From Gemmatimonadota bacterium (GTDB lineage Bacteria > Gemmatimonadota > Gemmatimonadetes > Gemmatimonadales > Gemmatimonadaceae): DNA of 64,000 nt. A program made the position numbers and the translations under genes. Location of the stretch: positions 1,054,001 through 1,118,000 of the forward strand of contig JADJRJ010000031.1 in assembly GCA_016712265.1 (NCBI GenBank), written 5' to 3'. Positions 61,363 to 64,000 of this stretch are shown here, piece by piece; position 1 is the first letter of the stretch; each line of letters begins with the position of its first letter. The notes under the pieces are model-generated. The model searched no databases. It was not told the origin of the DNA and was given only the letters and a program-made list of their open reading frames with translations.

Positions 61363-64000
61363 TTACCCTCCCACGCGGATCAATCGCACCCGGTCCTGCC
61401 CCAGCAGCGAGCGCAGCTCGCCCAGTGCCGCTCCAGACGCCGCGACCTTCATCGTCCGCGACCGCAGCCGCACTGCCCCCCCATTGTCATCCGACCAACG
61501 TACCTCAACCGGCGCCGTTCCGGGATGCCCCTCGAGCACGGTGCGGATATCCGCGAAGACTCCCGGTGTAAGGTCGGCGACAGGTGCAGCCCCAGGAGCC
61601 GCGGCTGCCCCCGCTCCTGCCAGGACCAGCTCCACCGCGACCTGGCCCGCGAGACGGAGCTCCTCAAATCGCTGGACGGAGTCCACAATGAAGGTGGGGT
61701 TGTCTGCTCCCTGGTCGCGTCGACCGTAGGCCCCCTTTATGAGGAGCGGCACATCCGGGCGAATCTTGTCCTGAAGGGCCGCCCAGGCCTCGGGAAAGAC
61801 CAGCAATTCCGCCGTGCCGGAAAAGTCCTCGACCGTGATTCGTGCAAACTCGTTCCCGCTCTTCTTGGAGACCTGCCGCTTGATCGCTGACACGACGCAG
61901 CCGAGGGTCATACTCCCCTCCTGCCAGGTTCCCAGCGCGCTGACGAGGTGCGAGGCAAACAACTCACACTCCGCACGGTAGGGTTCCAGCGGGTGCCCGG
62001 AGATATAGAAGCCCAGGATTTCCTTCTCACGCGTCAGTCGCTCGGACTCCGACAGTGGCGCGATGTTCGGGAGCGTTGGGGCATGCGCCGGTGCTCCGCT
62101 CGCCGCGACCTCCCCAAACAACGATCCTTTCTCGCCAACCACGGTGAACTTGTACCCCGACTCGTTCACGTCGGGGGGGAGCACGGTGAGGCCGAGTTCG
62201 CGGGCCTCATTGATGAACTTCACCACGGAGTCGGTGTCGCCGATCGAAGACGACAGGAGCGCCGCCATGAACTCGGCCGGAAAATGGGCCTTGAGCCACG
62301 CGGTGTGGTACGAGATGACCGAGTAGGCCACCGAGTGCGACTTGTTGAAGCCGTACCGGCCGAAGGTCTCGATCTGGGCGGCGATGTCCTCGATGATCCG
62401 ACGGTCGTGGCCCTTGCCGACCGCCTTCTCGGTGAACTTGCCGAGTTCGACCTTGATCAGGTCCGCGTCCTTCTTGCCGACCGCCTTGCGGAGCACGTCG
62501 GCTTCGGCGAGCGAGATCCCGGCGAGGACCTGCGCGATACGCATCACCTGTTCCTGGTAGGTGATGACGCCGTAGGTGGGCTCGAGGATCGGCTCGAGTT
62601 CCGGCAACTGGTAGACGACCGGTTCCTCCCCGCGCTTGCGCCGCTGGTAGACCTTGTGCATGCCAGCGTCCAATGGACCTGGGCGCATCAGGGCGTTCGA
62701 GGCGACGAGGTCGTCAAACCGGTCGCAGCGCATGGCGCGCAGCATGTCGGTGGCCAGCGGCGACTCGAATTGAAAGACGCCGACCGTCCGCCCCATGCGG
62801 AGCATTCGATAGGTCTCGGGATCGTCGAACGGGACCGTGTCCAGGTCGGGGACCGTCTTGCCCCCGGCACGAATTGCTTCGAGGGTGTCGTGGATGACGG
62901 TGAGGGTGGTCAGGCCCAGGAAGTCCATCTTGAGCATCCCGGCCTTCTCGAGCGCGTTCATGTCGTACTGCGTCACGATCACGCGTTCGCCGTCGCTCCC
63001 CCCCGATCCCTTGGTCTCCTGCGTGCAGACCGGTACGTAATCGTCCAGCGGTCCCGGCGCGATGACGACACCCGCGGCGTGAACCCCCGTGTGCCGAGAC
63101 AAACCTTCCAGTGCTACCGCATAGTCCAGGAGTTGCCGGTAGCGGGGCTCGCTGTCGTAGAACTTCTTGACGTCGGCGATTTTCTCGATCGCCTCGCGCA
63201 CCGTCAGCGAGAAGTTCGGCTGGTTGGGGACGAGTTTGGCCAGCGCGTCCGTCTCGGCCGGCGTGAAGCCCAGGACGCGCCCCACGTCCTTGATCGCCGC
63301 GCGCGACTTCATTGTCCCGAACGTCACGATCTGCCCGACCGCGTCCTTTCCGTACTTGTCCCGGACGTATTCGATGACCTCGCCGCGCCGTTCGAAGCAG
63401 AAGTCCACGTCGATGTCAGGCATCGAGACGCGTTCCGGGTTCAGGAAGCGCTCGAACAGCAGGTCATACTTGAGCGGGCAGACATCCGTGATGCGGAGCC
63501 CGTAGGCGACGAGCGAGCCGGCGGCCGAACCGCGCCCCGGGCCCACCGGGATCCCCCGGTCGCGTGCGGCCCTGATGAAGTCGGCGACGATCAGGAAGTA
63601 CCCGGCGTATCCGGTCCGCGTGATGACGCCGAGTTCATAGGACAAACGCTCGGAAACATGTGCGGGCAGCGGGTCGCCGTAGCGGGCCTTGGCCCCGGCC
63701 GTGGCCAGCTGCACCAGCAGGTCGTTTTCGGTGTCGATCCCGCGCGGGAGCGGGAAGGCGGGCACGTGGTACTTCTTGCCGAACGTGATGTCGCACGCGT
63801 CGGCAATGGCGAGGGTGTTGGTAAGGACCTCGGGGTTGTTCGGAAAGCGGGCGGCCACTTCCGGGGCGCTCTTGAAGTAGAGCCCCTTGTCGTAGTGCAT
63901 CCGCTCCTTGTCTTCGCGATCCTTGCCCAGCCCGATGCACAGCAGCACGTCGTGTGCGTCGTGGTCGCTGGCACCGAGGAAGTGCGAGTCGTTGGTCGCG
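61363..64000 (-). CDS. dnaE: DNA polymerase III alpha subunit, 5' end outside the window; internal HhH segment missing
   Basis: Replicative polymerase. The visible 879 codons hold the end of the PHP region, the palm (GPGRGSAAGSLVAYGL, PDIDVDFCFERRGEVIEYVR with the catalytic Asp pair), fingers (YGVITYQEQVMRIAQVLAGI, GFNKSHSVAYSVISYHTAWL), the beta-clamp/OB region (LGCVVSAIKRQVSKKSGNEF, ARITVEDFSGTAELLVF) and the C-terminal domain. Between PPDVNESGYKFTV and KGSLFGEVAASG, families such as E. coli DnaE have about 95 further residues, including the tandem helix-hairpin-helix (GLGAIKGVGEG) and adjacent helices; here they are absent in frame. The remainder is well conserved. The gene extends past the right edge. 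Confidence 0.93.
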   Translation of the reverse strand, partial: ATNDSHFLGASDHDAHDVLLCIGLGKDREDKERMHYDKGLYFKSAPEVAARFPNNPEVLTNTLAIADACDITFGKKYHVPAFPLPRGIDTENDLLVQLATAGAKARYGDPLPAHVSERLSYELGVITRTGYAGYFLIVADFIRAARDRGIPVGPGRGSAAGSLVAYGLRITDVCPLKYDLLFERFLNPERVSMPDIDVDFCFERRGEVIEYVRDKYGKDAVGQIVTFGTMKSRAAIKDVGRVLGFTPAETDALAKLVPNQPNFSLTVREAIEKIADVKKFYDSEPRYRQLLDYAVALEGLSRHTGVHAAGVVIAPGPLDDYVPVCTQETKGSGGSDGERVIVTQYDMNALEKAGMLKMDFLGLTTLTVIHDTLEAIRAGGKTVPDLDTVPFDDPETYRMLRMGRTVGVFQFESPLATDMLRAMRCDRFDDLVASNALMRPGPLDAGMHKVYQRRKRGEEPVVYQLPELEPILEPTYGVITYQEQVMRIAQVLAGISLAEADVLRKAVGKKDADLIKVELGKFTEKAVGKGHDRRIIEDIAAQIETFGRYGFNKSHSVAYSVISYHTAWLKAHFPAEFMAALLSSSIGDTDSVVKFINEARELGLTVLPPDVNESGYKFTVVGEKGSLFGEVAASGAPAHAPTLPNIAPLSESERLTREKEILGFYISGHPLEPYRAECELFASHLVSALGTWQEGSMTLGCVVSAIKRQVSKKSGNEFARITVEDFSGTAELLVFPEAWAALQDKIRPDVPLLIKGAYGRRDQGADNPTFIVDSVQRFEELRLAGQVAVELVLAGAGAAAAPGAAPVADLTPGVFADIRTVLEGHPGTAPVEVRWSDDNGGAVRLRSRTMKVAASGAALGELRSLLGQDRVRLIRVGG

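Overview
This 64 kb window is GC-rich and densely coding. It looks like a chromosomal segment of a motile, Gram-negative soil or sediment bacterium. The gene mix fits Gemmatimonadota best: SusC/SusD pairs next to flagellar genes, PadR plus duplicated-permease (ADOP) pairs, ASPIC/UnbV FG-GAP proteins, stand-alone TonB plug proteins, and Kdo transferase (so an LPS outer membrane). The phylum is inferred from gene content; no rRNA gene is present. 

Layout. 1-5.5 kb: end of a flagellar/chemotaxis operon (fliD, fliS, a FliT/FlgN-like chaperone, an unknown, flgM, cheY, cheZ, cheD, a second receiver). 5.5-6.4 kb: six tRNA genes on the minus strand, with a clear promoter. 6.6-9.7 kb: a sigma-70 factor, an MlaF-type ATPase, a Nudix hydrolase and an AraC-like regulator. 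9.9-12.5 kb: two tandem lipoprotein serine proteases. 12.6-16.8 kb: atpAGDC (F1 part only). 17-25 kb: a first SusC/SusD pair followed by small lipoproteins and an outer-membrane barrel. 25-30.4 kb: waaA, two DsbA-like thiol proteins, and a TPM/nucleotidyltransferase/LemA group. 30.5-35.6 kb: a vanadium-haloperoxidase-like lipoprotein coupled to a 1,218-residue FG-GAP/ASPIC lipoprotein. 35.7-44.5 kb: a second SusC/SusD pair (its susD is frame-broken), two barrel-less plug proteins and small genes. 44.5-47 kb: a 1.2 kb degenerate tandem-repeat array, gene relics and toxin-antitoxin genes. 47-57.4 kb: two ABC-export loci, regulators and a LytS/LytTR two-component pair. 57.4-64 kb: the minus-strand housekeeping run dnaE-accA-ricT-metG.

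How the genes work together. SusC/SusD pairs take up large substrates across the outer membrane using TonB energy. The lipoprotein proteases, haloperoxidase-like protein and CHRD/DUF4397 proteins are further envelope or secreted functions. The flagellar and chemotaxis genes form one ordered operon in which late filament assembly (FliD/FliS/FlgM) leads into signal termination (CheZ) and receptor modification (CheD).

Most unusual points: (i) a three-level repeat system, with 7-bp arrays in short gene leaders and two larger arrays of 21-bp units grouped into 63-bp super-units; (ii) a DnaE lacking about 95 residues that normally hold the helix-hairpin-helix segment; (iii) a C9 tract that decides whether RicT carries a long tail ending exactly at the metG start; (iv) a CheD whose catalytic Cys is Ser; (v) several apparent single-base losses that break susD, a dsbA-like gene and a vapC remnant, which may be real decay or consensus errors.
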